Source: JABDMH01 sp965223105 (GTDB taxonomy: Bacteria > Bacteroidota > Bacteroidia > Chitinophagales > Saprospiraceae). From it: DNA of 64,000 nucleotides. A model generated the notes under the pieces. The model did no database searches and was not told where the DNA came from. It worked only from the letters and a program-made list of their open reading frames with translations. Both the position numbers and the translations under genes were made by a program. The DNA lies in contig OZ244987.1 in NCBI GenBank assembly GCA_965223105.1, forward strand, positions 6,944,001 to 7,008,000, written 5' to 3'. Positions 26,126-34,422 of the stretch are shown piece by piece; the first letter of the stretch is position 1, and each line of letters begins with the position of its first letter.

Positions 26126-28339
26126 TTAATCCTCTAAATACTTCTCAAACACCCTTTTAATATGGTCTATATAAGGAGTAATTGCTTCTGTTGGATAATT
26201 GTTTCTACTATTTACCCATTCATTTTCAAACTTGCTGATTTTGTCATCAGTATCCTTCCAGTTATATGCTTCCTGTGTTTCCAAAGAAGTTATGACATCA
26301 TTAAAAAATAGTTCCCAACGCTTGTAATTAAAATCCCCCATCATGCCCCCATACTGGCGCTGGGCATAATCTTTTAATTTACTTTTTTCACCGCCCCAAA
26401 GTGTTATCAAATTACGGGCGTTGAATTCATATAACTTAGATTGCTCATCATTGTTAGCACGGTTACGAGCCTTGTTAAGCCAGGTACTAACCATAAACAT
26501 AGAATCGGCAGAAAGCATAGCATCTAAGTCTTGTATAGCTTCTAGATAGTGCTGACTTTTTGCTTTAAACGATTCGATATCTTTTTCTTCATATGCCCTT
26601 TTTAAGTCAGCGAGCAACTCTTGCGATCTGTCACTCATGGCCTGTCTTGTAAGATCCACTAAATCATATCGATATGTTGGCAACTGTTTATGTTCTTCGA
26701 ATGCATCAATAAAAAGGCGGAGTGCCTCTTTTACTTTTTCGACATCATAAAAAATTTGCGCTCTTGCAAAAGGCCCTTCTTTGAACGTTGGTGTAGGTCT
26801 CATCGTAAAATACGAACCTTGTGGTCCATGACGCTGGTTTTCGCAAGAATACACGGTGTTTATTAAAATGTTCCAGGCTTGTTGTAATTTTGGGTCATCG
26901 CTACCATATCTCCTTCTTACATATTCTCTTGTCCATTGATCTAGGTTTACGTTTTCATTTTCCCAAACCATTGTACCAAATAAATCGAAAATTACGGGAT
27001 TTACTTCAATGCCTTCAGGGGTCAACCCTATTCCCGTTAAATTTCCAGCTTCGGGATTATTTACCAATGAAGGTAAGTCTTCCAACATGCGTGTAGCTCT
27101 ACCGTACATACCATGTTTACCTCCCCAATTGTGCAACATATTCCATATCCAAGGTTTTCCATTGTAGGCGTTGGTTCTGTTCCAAACGGGCTTTGCTGTA
27201 GAAAACAGATCAAGTATTAGCATTCTATCATCGGGCGCACCCGCTAGCAATGCATTTATTCGTTCTTGATTCCAAAAATTAGAATGTAGAAAAAGCCATC
27301 CTTGCATGACCCATGTAGCTTTAGGATCGGCAATTGCCATTGATGAATATACTGCTTCCGACACTTTTGTTAAATAGGAAAGTTCATCGGTCGGAGGCTC
27401 CATCTCATTAAACGTATCGGCACTGTATACATGATCAGTTCCATAAAGTTTGATGGTTTCAGAAATATATGAATTCCCAATTTTTTGGAATAATGCATCT
27501 TGAGGCGAAAGAATATAAGTTCCCCTAAAACCACCCCATGTATCAAGTTTGGAAATTTCAGCATCCGGGTAGTATTTAATAATTTGTTCCGGAACGTGAC
27601 CAGCAAAGGCTGGCAACACCGGTTTCATACCTAATAATCGTTGGCGTTCCAATATTTTTTTCTGCAACTCTTCTTGTTCGTTAAACCAATCTTCAGGTAA
27701 AGGACCTCCAAAACCATCTAAATTGCCCATCATGAACCAGGGAAGAAAAGCTGGTCCTGATATAAATTTATTTATTTCTTCATCTGATAAATTTAATTGC
27801 CGATATACGTTTCTCAGCACCACCTCGTGCCCTGTAATCGCCAATGGCATGTTAATACCCTGCAATGCCATCCAATCTATTTCCTTTTCCCAACGTTTCC
27901 AATCCCAAAACACCATAGAATACCCATAGGTGCAATAGTTTAGGTAAAAACGGTTTTGGTATGGTGTTTCTTTACGAACTTTATTCTTTAGCTGTGGTAA
28001 TTGCTTTGGCATATTTACCTGATTACCACACCATGATATATGAACATTGCAATAATTTTTCAAATAATAATTAAACCCAGAAGCCATTGCAACACCACTG
28101 GTACCACTGATAATTAGTTTATTGTCTTTTGTTTCAAGTTCAAATACATCATCATTACTTTCTATTTCAATTTTCTCTAGAATGATATGTTTTTCAATGC
28201 CTGGTATAGTACGTTGAATAACTCCATGAGCAGAAATTGTTTCCGGATTTAGTGTCTCTCTGTTTTCATTAGTGAAGGATGTATTAACAAAAGTTATTAA
28301 TCCGAATAAAATACTAAATTGAGATAATTTTATAGCCAT
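26126..28339 (-). CDS. GH89 alpha-N-acetylglucosaminidase
   Basis: A 737-aa homologue of human NAGLU, which removes terminal alpha-linked GlcNAc. A signal peptide is followed by the small N-terminal alpha/beta domain, the TIM barrel (YCTYGYSMVFWDWKRWEKEI, GINMPLAITGHE) and a helical C-terminal domain. The likely acid/base is Glu312 in ADTFNEMEPP and the nucleophile Glu442 in TGIGLTPEGIEVNP, both in family-specific contexts. Full length and open, the only undamaged glycosidase of established family in this decayed stretch. The DNA is AT-rich compared with the adjacent GH2 remnant, so a separate origin is possible. Confidence 0.93.
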   Translation of the reverse strand: MAIKLSQFSILFGLITFVNTSFTNENRETLNPETISAHGVIQRTIPGIEKHIILEKIEIESNDDVFELETKDNKLIISGTSGVAMASGFNYYLKNYCNVHISWCGNQVNMPKQLPQLKNKVRKETPYQNRFYLNYCTYGYSMVFWDWKRWEKEIDWMALQGINMPLAITGHEVVLRNVYRQLNLSDEEINKFISGPAFLPWFMMGNLDGFGGPLPEDWFNEQEELQKKILERQRLLGMKPVLPAFAGHVPEQIIKYYPDAEISKLDTWGGFRGTYILSPQDALFQKIGNSYISETIKLYGTDHVYSADTFNEMEPPTDELSYLTKVSEAVYSSMAIADPKATWVMQGWLFLHSNFWNQERINALLAGAPDDRMLILDLFSTAKPVWNRTNAYNGKPWIWNMLHNWGGKHGMYGRATRMLEDLPSLVNNPEAGNLTGIGLTPEGIEVNPVIFDLFGTMVWENENVNLDQWTREYVRRRYGSDDPKLQQAWNILINTVYSCENQRHGPQGSYFTMRPTPTFKEGPFARAQIFYDVEKVKEALRLFIDAFEEHKQLPTYRYDLVDLTRQAMSDRSQELLADLKRAYEEKDIESFKAKSQHYLEAIQDLDAMLSADSMFMVSTWLNKARNRANNDEQSKLYEFNARNLITLWGGEKSKLKDYAQRQYGGMMGDFNYKRWELFFNDVITSLETQEAYNWKDTDDKISKFENEWVNSRNNYPTEAITPYIDHIKRVFEKYLED

Positions 28340-28384
28340 AGTAGGTTTGTTAGTTTTTGCAATTACCGAGACACTTATGCTTTA

Positions 28385-28499
28385 GGGTGCCTCTAGAATC
28401 CCCGTTCGTGGATCGTACACAGCGGCTTCGCCATTTGTTTTTTGAATCTTTTGAATTTATTTCAAAACCGATCTCACTCAGAGGTTATTAGAGGTACCC
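28385..28499 (+). repeat. Full MITE-like element (short form, 115 bp)
   Basis: Termini GGGTGCCTCT and AGAGGTACCC. Internal CCCGTTCGTGGATCG, the hairpin GCTTCGCC, TTTTGAATCTTTTGAATTT and CAAAACCGATCTCACTCAGA. No exact target duplication. It lies 46 bp upstream of the GH89 gene start, in the probable promoter region. Confidence 0.88.
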
Positions 28500-28556
28500 C
28501 ATTGTAAAGGTCTTGCAATTTATAACTCTTTCCTGGAATTGACATATCCATAGCCT

Positions 28557-28930
28557 TTAAATATCAGTTATTTCCACATCCTTTTTTCTACTTTCTGGTG
28601 TTACTTTTAATTTTTGCAGCACTCCATTGACTACATTCCCTTCAATCACTGTATTTTTAGGAGCGTGCAGTTTAAAGTTTGCATTCGAGTTTTTTGGCCA
28701 TGCCGTTAAGAGATAGATTTTATCCTCATCGTACTGTAATAACATACCTTGCAAAGCAATTATGGCAACATTGTCATGGCACTGATCTGGGTCCAATCAT
28801 AATTTGGCCCCACATGGCGGGAAAGCGAAAGGCTTTGTTACTGGAATTAAAATTGATCGTAGTTCGTCATATCCCTACCATGTCCAAATGGGTTACATTG
28901 GGCCCAACATTACAAGGTTCATCATTTTTC
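28557..28930 (-). pseudogene. C-terminal remnant of a DUF5703-type glycosidase-like protein
   Basis: The minus-strand frame (DQCHDNVAIIALQGMLLQYD, KIYLLTAWPKNSNANFKLHA, PKNTVIEGNVVNGVL, VTPESRKKDV) is the typical end of DUF5703/GH95-like proteins. Just upstream, in another frame, the DNA reads FPAMWGPNYDWTQ, the motif that should precede it. Everything further upstream is lost. Frameshifted and truncated. Confidence 0.65.
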
Positions 28931-29012
28931 AATGATGACCCGGATTAAGAGATTGTAGATTGTCCTTGAACTAATTTTTTCCTAATTCTATCGACTTCCA
29001 TTTCTCGCCGGA

Positions 29013-30914
29013 TTACCAGACTTTCAGTTTCACCGCCCCAGCTTTTTGCAAGTGACTAAAAGGTCCCACAGTGTTGTTTTGCGCTGTGCGTACATTGCCA
29101 AAATAATCCCTATCGATGGTCATTGGTGTACCATCAGGATTTTCAAATCCCTGTTTGGGCACGATAGTCTTACCCAACATTTCAGTAGTAATCATTGGAA
29201 GTTTATACGCTGGTGCATCGTCTACTATAAAACTGAGATACATGCCATCCTCTTCTTCGATAAGTTGAATGTTCGGGTCGAAATCCTGTTTTTCAGTATA
29301 GTTTTGCTCCTTATGGTAGGGGACGGCACCATTGTAGTAGCTGTTAGCGTCGATCCATACCGGATATTTGGTCTCCTTATATTTATGATAACCGTAGATA
29401 TCTTTTTCTTTGTCTGAAAGTTCTCGGCTTTTTACAAACACATTATTATAAAATCGGTCATCACCAGAACGGATCGTCACAAGTGCCTTGACGGCCGTGG
29501 AATGTGGTAGGTGATATGGCGTAAACCGTCTTAAATCACTGCGTATTTTCAATGTACCGGCAATCAGATTATGTATAAAAGCCCCTCCTTCCGATTGTGT
29601 GCTTATGGCATTTGCTGATAGGAAGATGTTATTGTCTACTATAAATGGTCCGTGGTTGACCTCAAAAAAGATATCCTCAGCATCATTTTCATAGAACAAA
29701 TTACTGGAAACCCGGGTACCTTGGGTCATCCAGTCAAGCCACAGGCCCCGATCGCAATTATGGATACGGTTGTTCCTAATGGTGGCATCGATGGCCGCAT
29801 GAAACTTGATGCCACCCATTTCGTAGCCGCCATATTGCCTTTTTGTGTAGATGTGATGAATGTGGTTGTTTTCAATGGTGCTAAACCCCGCACCCATGCT
29901 TCCGCAAATGCCAGCCTGGCCACAGTGGAAGATCTCATTTTTCCGCACGATATGCGAGCCAATATTTTCTTTGTTCCAACCGTTTCTCAAGGTCCTAAAA
30001 ACCACTTCTATATAATGGATGTTACCATCACGATTAATGCTGCCAACATCCTCCGACCAGACATTGTGACCGGTACTCCGGTCTTTGCCCAACGTAATTC
30101 CGCTGCATTTCGATTCGCTGATCACGTTGTTCTCTATAATCCAGCCCTTGTTCCAATGGGTGGCCACCATGCCCACCTGTTCTGCCGTTGGTGCCGCCCA
30201 CTGCGTAGCAGCCTGACTGAAATGGAAACCACTGATTGTGATATAATTTAAACCCGGTTTATCGGGATAGAAGCAGGTGCTTCGTGTACTGATTTCCACC
30301 AGTTCCTCATTGGGGTTGTACCTGTGGAAATTAGCCCAAATGGTGGTGGTACTGTCATTACTCTCACAATACCAGGTATAGGTAGATCCCTCGGGATCTA
30401 TTAGTTTTTCATTTGGTACGGGATTGTATAGCTCTTCTAAAGCCACATCCTCGTAAAGTGATTTCCCGTTCAGAAAAACTTCCCCGGTATGATGGATCCT
30501 GTCCCAATCGTGAAACCAATCGCCAAAGATGGAATCCTTATAGGGGTTATAGTCCCCAAAAAAAGAGTTGGGCAGGGTTACCTTCCAGACTGATCCACTC
30601 GCTTTTTCCCATTTTTTAATGGCCTCGGATCCCTTAATTTCTACTCTTTCACCTGATGTCCCCCTATATACAATTCTTTTATCGTCGCTCTCTCCTCCCC
30701 GAATGGGATTGATTCTTTCTCGGTAGGTGCCGGCATGCACGGTAATGGTATCCCCGGCATAGGCATGTTCCACGGCTTTGGCAATGGTTTTAAAAGGTCT
30801 TGCGGCAGAACCATCGTTTTGGTCGTTCCCTTTTACTGAAACATGGTATTCCGTACCAAATGCCACCATAAAGTTCAGTGGTATTACAAATAGTAAGATG
30901 GTAGTTGATTTCAT
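29013..30914 (-). CDS. Secreted right-handed beta-helix protein (possible GH141-like glycosidase or polysaccharide-active enzyme)
   Basis: A 633-aa protein with a signal peptide (about residues 1-20) and a DUF1565-like opening: EYHVSVKGNDQNDGSAARPF, KTIAKAVEHAYAGDTITVHA and GTYRERINP. A series of helix rungs follows (IENNVISESKCSGITLG, IVRKNEIFHCGQAGICGSMG, TIENNHIHHIYTKRQYGGYE, TIRNNRIHNCDRGLWLDWMT). This fold is shared by pectate-lyase-like proteins and by family GH141, which contains alpha-L-fucosidases. The family cannot be fixed by eye. It lies 18 bp downstream of the sugar transporter gene on the same strand, so the two are probably one transcript. Confidence 0.8.
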   Translation of the reverse strand: MKSTTILLFVIPLNFMVAFGTEYHVSVKGNDQNDGSAARPFKTIAKAVEHAYAGDTITVHAGTYRERINPIRGGESDDKRIVYRGTSGERVEIKGSEAIKKWEKASGSVWKVTLPNSFFGDYNPYKDSIFGDWFHDWDRIHHTGEVFLNGKSLYEDVALEELYNPVPNEKLIDPEGSTYTWYCESNDSTTTIWANFHRYNPNEELVEISTRSTCFYPDKPGLNYITISGFHFSQAATQWAAPTAEQVGMVATHWNKGWIIENNVISESKCSGITLGKDRSTGHNVWSEDVGSINRDGNIHYIEVVFRTLRNGWNKENIGSHIVRKNEIFHCGQAGICGSMGAGFSTIENNHIHHIYTKRQYGGYEMGGIKFHAAIDATIRNNRIHNCDRGLWLDWMTQGTRVSSNLFYENDAEDIFFEVNHGPFIVDNNIFLSANAISTQSEGGAFIHNLIAGTLKIRSDLRRFTPYHLPHSTAVKALVTIRSGDDRFYNNVFVKSRELSDKEKDIYGYHKYKETKYPVWIDANSYYNGAVPYHKEQNYTEKQDFDPNIQLIEEEDGMYLSFIVDDAPAYKLPMITTEMLGKTIVPKQGFENPDGTPMTIDRDYFGNVRTAQNNTVGPFSHLQKAGAVKLKVW

Positions 30915-30932
30915 GATCTTAGGCTATGTTTT

Positions 30933-32333
30933 TTAATTCCAGAGTTGAGTAATAGACTCAAGCGTCTTGTTTTTAGTTTCTGGCACGAAATACCATACAA
31001 AAGCCAAAGCCAGCAAACAAAATGCCCCGTAGAGGATAAATGGGAACCCGTGGTTAAAAGTCTCCACCAGCCACTCATTGCCATCCATCATGGGAAAGGT
31101 CTGTGACACCAAAAAATTGGTGGCCCACAAGAACATGGTGGCCATGGCCATGGCTCTCCCTCTGACCTTGGTAGGGAAGATTTCCGAAATAATAACCCAG
31201 GTGACGGGACCCACAGAAAAAGCGAAGCAAGCCACATAGGCCAAGATGAAAATTAAGGTTCCTGTACCTTGTACCTTAAGAGTGGCCCCAATGCCAAGCG
31301 CAAAAAGTGAAATCCCCATTCCTAAATAACCTAGTAACATTAAAGGCCGCCTTCCCAATTTGTCCACAGCAATAATGCCGACTATCGTAAAAGCAAGGTT
31401 TACCGCTCCAATAATTATAGTCTGCAGTAGTGCAACATCGGTTTGGGTATTACTAATTCCCTTCAATATTTCTGGAGCAAAATAGAGAATGGCATTGATG
31501 CCGGTACTCTGCTGAAAGAATGCAAGAGCTAACCCCACTAAAAGAGCCACTTTTAAACCTGAAGAAAAAAGTTGCTTTAGATTTGTGCTTTCGGTTGATA
31601 GTGCACTTCGTATTTCGCTCAATTTATTTTCGGCTTCCTCGATTCCCTCTATCTTAGATAGAATACGGAAGGCCTTTGCCTCCTTTTTTCGTCCTACCAG
31701 CCATCGTGGGCTGTTGGGCACAAAAAATAATAGAATCAGTAACAATAGTGTAGGGATTGCCTCCGAACCGAACATCCAGCGCCAACCATATTGTACGTTC
31801 CAGGCATTTATCGTATCGGGCAACACCCCAGTGGTGCTATCGATCGAACTCCCGTAATTGGCGATAAGGTAATTCGCAAAATATACTACCAACATGCCCA
31901 GGATAATGGCCAGTTGGTTCAGGGAGACCAATCTTCCCCTGAATTTGGCCGGACTTAATTCCGCAATGTACATGGGGCTGGCCATAGAAGCCACGCCTAC
32001 CCCGATTCCACCGAGAATTCGAAACATGATGAACTGCGTGAGCGTTTTTGGAAAAGCGGTCCCCACCGCCGAAATCAGAAAGAAAAAAGCGGCCAACATC
32101 AGAAGGTTCTTTCTGCCCAGTTTGTCACTGAGGACTCCTGAAATCAAGGCACCCAAAATACAGCCAAATAGCGCGCAAGACGCTGCCCAGCCTACCATTT
32201 CGGGGGCCAAATCGAAATGAATGCGCAGGAAACCTATCGCCCCGGCAATAACAGCCGTATCATAGCCAAATAGAAGGCCTCCTAAGGTAGCCACCAGGGA
32301 AACTCCTGTTACATATGCAACCGTTGATTTCAT
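30933..32333 (-). CDS. Sugar-porter (SP) family MFS transporter, XylE-like
   Basis: A 466-aa sugar:H+ symporter with 12 predicted helices, taking the ATG at 32333; the 29 residues an upstream start would add do not look like protein of this family. Signatures are GGLLFGYDTAVIAGAI, DKLGRKNLLM, RILGGIGVGVASMASPMYIAE, PNSPRWLVGRKKEAKA, QQSTGINAILYFAPEI and VPETKNKTLE. It likely brings in a monosaccharide released by the locus. It is divergent from the GntR-type regulator, with a 121-bp shared promoter gap. Confidence 0.92.
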   Translation of the reverse strand: MKSTVAYVTGVSLVATLGGLLFGYDTAVIAGAIGFLRIHFDLAPEMVGWAASCALFGCILGALISGVLSDKLGRKNLLMLAAFFFLISAVGTAFPKTLTQFIMFRILGGIGVGVASMASPMYIAELSPAKFRGRLVSLNQLAIILGMLVVYFANYLIANYGSSIDSTTGVLPDTINAWNVQYGWRWMFGSEAIPTLLLLILLFFVPNSPRWLVGRKKEAKAFRILSKIEGIEEAENKLSEIRSALSTESTNLKQLFSSGLKVALLVGLALAFFQQSTGINAILYFAPEILKGISNTQTDVALLQTIIIGAVNLAFTIVGIIAVDKLGRRPLMLLGYLGMGISLFALGIGATLKVQGTGTLIFILAYVACFAFSVGPVTWVIISEIFPTKVRGRAMAMATMFLWATNFLVSQTFPMMDGNEWLVETFNHGFPFILYGAFCLLALAFVWYFVPETKNKTLESITQLWN

Positions 32334-32454
32334 CGATTGAATATTAGGATGAATGAGAGTCCAGCGGGGTTTTTCTCCCCAATTGCCATCAAATGTAACA
32401 AAAAAATCGTACCAGCTCATACCAGTTAAAGAAATGGTTTGCTAAGTTTGTGAG

Positions 32455-33429
32455 ATGTTGACCAAAGTGGAAATCATAGTCGAGAATATAGAGGAGTCGA
32501 TAGAAAATAAAGTGCTTTCAATTGGAGATCAAATTCCTTCTTTGACTACCACCATGAAAGAATATGGGGTTTCCAGAGATACCGTTGTAAGGGCATATAG
32601 AGAACTAAACAATCGTGGGATCATTGGTTCCGTACACGGCAAGGGGTATTTTGTAACCAACAAGAACATCGACCTGGAAAAGAACCTCTTTATTTTGCTC
32701 GACGAACTGTCCTCCTATAAGAATACTTTGGTTAAATCAATAAAAGACAACTTGAAGAACAGGGGACAGTATACCATCTTCTTCCATCACTATAACGCTG
32801 ACATGTTTCAGAGCCTCATCGAACAGCACCTGGGAAAATTCACCCATTATGTAATCAGCCCATTTCCAAATTCCACCAAAGTCCGGAAATCACTAGAACT
32901 ATTACCTGAAAGTAAACTGATTCTGTTGGACAGACATGACGGGCAGCAGAGGAGATGGAAGTTTATCGGCCAGGAATTTTACCGGGATATTGGGAAATGT
33001 CTACTTCAGCTTAAGGATAGCATAAAAAAATACAGGAGGTTTATTTTTGTTTTTCCTGAGCCTTCATTCCATCCGCAAGAACTTAGGCTTGGATTTAAGG
33101 AATACTGCCAAAAGCAGGGTATCGAATGGCACATTGTCCCTAACACCACCACGATGACTATGAAGCATCTCGATGCGTATTTAGTTATAGACGATCTTGA
33201 TCTGGCAAGTATTGTAAAGAATTCGCGAAAGCGGAAATGGCGGCTGGGGCAGGATACCGGACTCATTTCTTATAATGAAACCCCTTTGAAATCAGTGGTG
33301 TCTGAGGGAATAACAACCATTTCTACTGATTTTGAATTGATGGGAAAACAATTGGTGGAAATGGTTTGCGATTCGAAAATAACCAACATACACAATGTCG
33401 CTAAACTGATCCAGAGAAATTCCTTCTAA
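32455..33429 (+). CDS. GntR-family regulator with LacI-type sugar-sensing domain
   Basis: A 324-aa regulator. The winged helix-turn-helix fills residues 1-70 (LSIGDQIPSLTTTMKEYGVS, RDTVVRAYRELNNRGIIGSV, HGKGYFV). After it comes a periplasmic-binding-protein-like domain of the LacI/XylR kind (KNLFILLDELSSYKNTLVKS ... GLISYNETPLKSVV, GITTISTDFELMG). Such GntR-LacI hybrids in Bacteroidota commonly control monosaccharide operons. Its place opposite the sugar porter suggests it controls that transporter and the beta-helix gene. Intact. Confidence 0.9.
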   Translation: MLTKVEIIVENIEESIENKVLSIGDQIPSLTTTMKEYGVSRDTVVRAYRELNNRGIIGSVHGKGYFVTNKNIDLEKNLFILLDELSSYKNTLVKSIKDNLKNRGQYTIFFHHYNADMFQSLIEQHLGKFTHYVISPFPNSTKVRKSLELLPESKLILLDRHDGQQRRWKFIGQEFYRDIGKCLLQLKDSIKKYRRFIFVFPEPSFHPQELRLGFKEYCQKQGIEWHIVPNTTTMTMKHLDAYLVIDDLDLASIVKNSRKRKWRLGQDTGLISYNETPLKSVVSEGITTISTDFELMGKQLVEMVCDSKITNIHNVAKLIQRNSF

Positions 33430-33577
33430 GGATTGATGGTTCGCACAAAATTGGCCATTGCAGCAAGTGAAGAACCAACAAAAATGCAAATGTCGATTGG
33501 CATTCTTGGGAGTTTTGTTGTTGTCTATGACCTACATGCACCATCCTTTATTAGTGACAATGCTCAAATACAGCTCT

Positions 33578-34351
33578 TTAAAATTGAAGGTGTTTCACAG
33601 TGACTGATTGATTGATCAGTTGCTTAAGGCTATCGATCCCAATGCTCAGATGCATTTCGGCAAACGATGCTGAAACCGCTTGGTCACTTACACTGGTTTT
33701 TACACCCTCAGGCACCATGGGCAGATCTGACACCAACAGCAGTGCTCCAGCGGGAATGTGATTTTTGAAGGCCGCAATAAATATGGTGGCGGTCTCCATG
33801 TCGATGGCGATCGGTCTCAGTGAAGTCAGATAGTCCTTAAAATCCTCCCGGTGTTCCCACACTCTTTTATTGGTGGTATACACGGTCCCGGTCCAGTAAT
33901 CCCGATTGTATTCCCTAATGGTTGTCGAAATGGCTTTTTGCAAAGCAAAAGCGGGCAATGCGGGTACCTCCGGAGGGAGATAGTCGTTGGAAGTCCCTTC
34001 ACCTCGAATGGCGGCGATCGGCAGGATCAAGTCACCCACTTGGTTTTTGGTGGTCTTTAAACCTCCACATTTCCCCAAAAAAACAGCGGCTGCTGGCTCA
34101 ATGGCCGTAAGTAGGTCGATGATCGTACCCGCATTGGGACTTCCCATGCCAAAGTTGACGATGGTGATGTTTTCAGCGGTAGCACTTTGCATCGCCCGTC
34201 CGTTGCCCCGGATCTCCACATCGTGAATTTGAGCAAACAGGTCGACATATTGACTGAAGTTGACCAATATGATGTATTGGCCAAACTCTTTCAGGCTGGT
34301 GCCGGTGTACCGGGGCAACCAATCATTGACAATTTCCTTTTTTGTCTTCAT
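33578..34351 (-). CDS. amn: AMP nucleosidase
   Basis: A 257-aa member of the nucleoside phosphorylase/hydrolase superfamily that splits AMP to adenine and ribose 5-phosphate. Features are VNFGMGSPNAGTIIDLLTAI, VFLGKCGGLKTTKNQVGDLI, GEGTSNDYLPP, the active-site region AIDMETATIFIAAF and LLLVSDLPMVPEGVKT. The length equals the short Bacteroidota form, which lacks the extra N-terminal domain of the enterobacterial enzyme. It faces the GntR gene tail to tail; the 148-bp gap shows no clear terminator. First intact core-metabolism gene right of the glycan region. Confidence 0.9.
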   Translation of the reverse strand: MKTKKEIVNDWLPRYTGTSLKEFGQYIILVNFSQYVDLFAQIHDVEIRGNGRAMQSATAENITIVNFGMGSPNAGTIIDLLTAIEPAAAVFLGKCGGLKTTKNQVGDLILPIAAIRGEGTSNDYLPPEVPALPAFALQKAISTTIREYNRDYWTGTVYTTNKRVWEHREDFKDYLTSLRPIAIDMETATIFIAAFKNHIPAGALLLVSDLPMVPEGVKTSVSDQAVSASFAEMHLSIGIDSLKQLINQSVTVKHLQF

Positions 34352-34422
34352 AGGCCACGATTAGGCCAGGGATCCTAGAGGATAACCCAGCTGTCAACCA
34401 ATGATATTAAGATAAGATCTTT

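Noticed and set aside
29652..30251. 199-codon open frame on the plus strand inside the beta-helix gene
   Set aside because: It is antisense to a gene with clear domain structure; its translation has no recognisable motif and follows from the codon pattern of the real gene.
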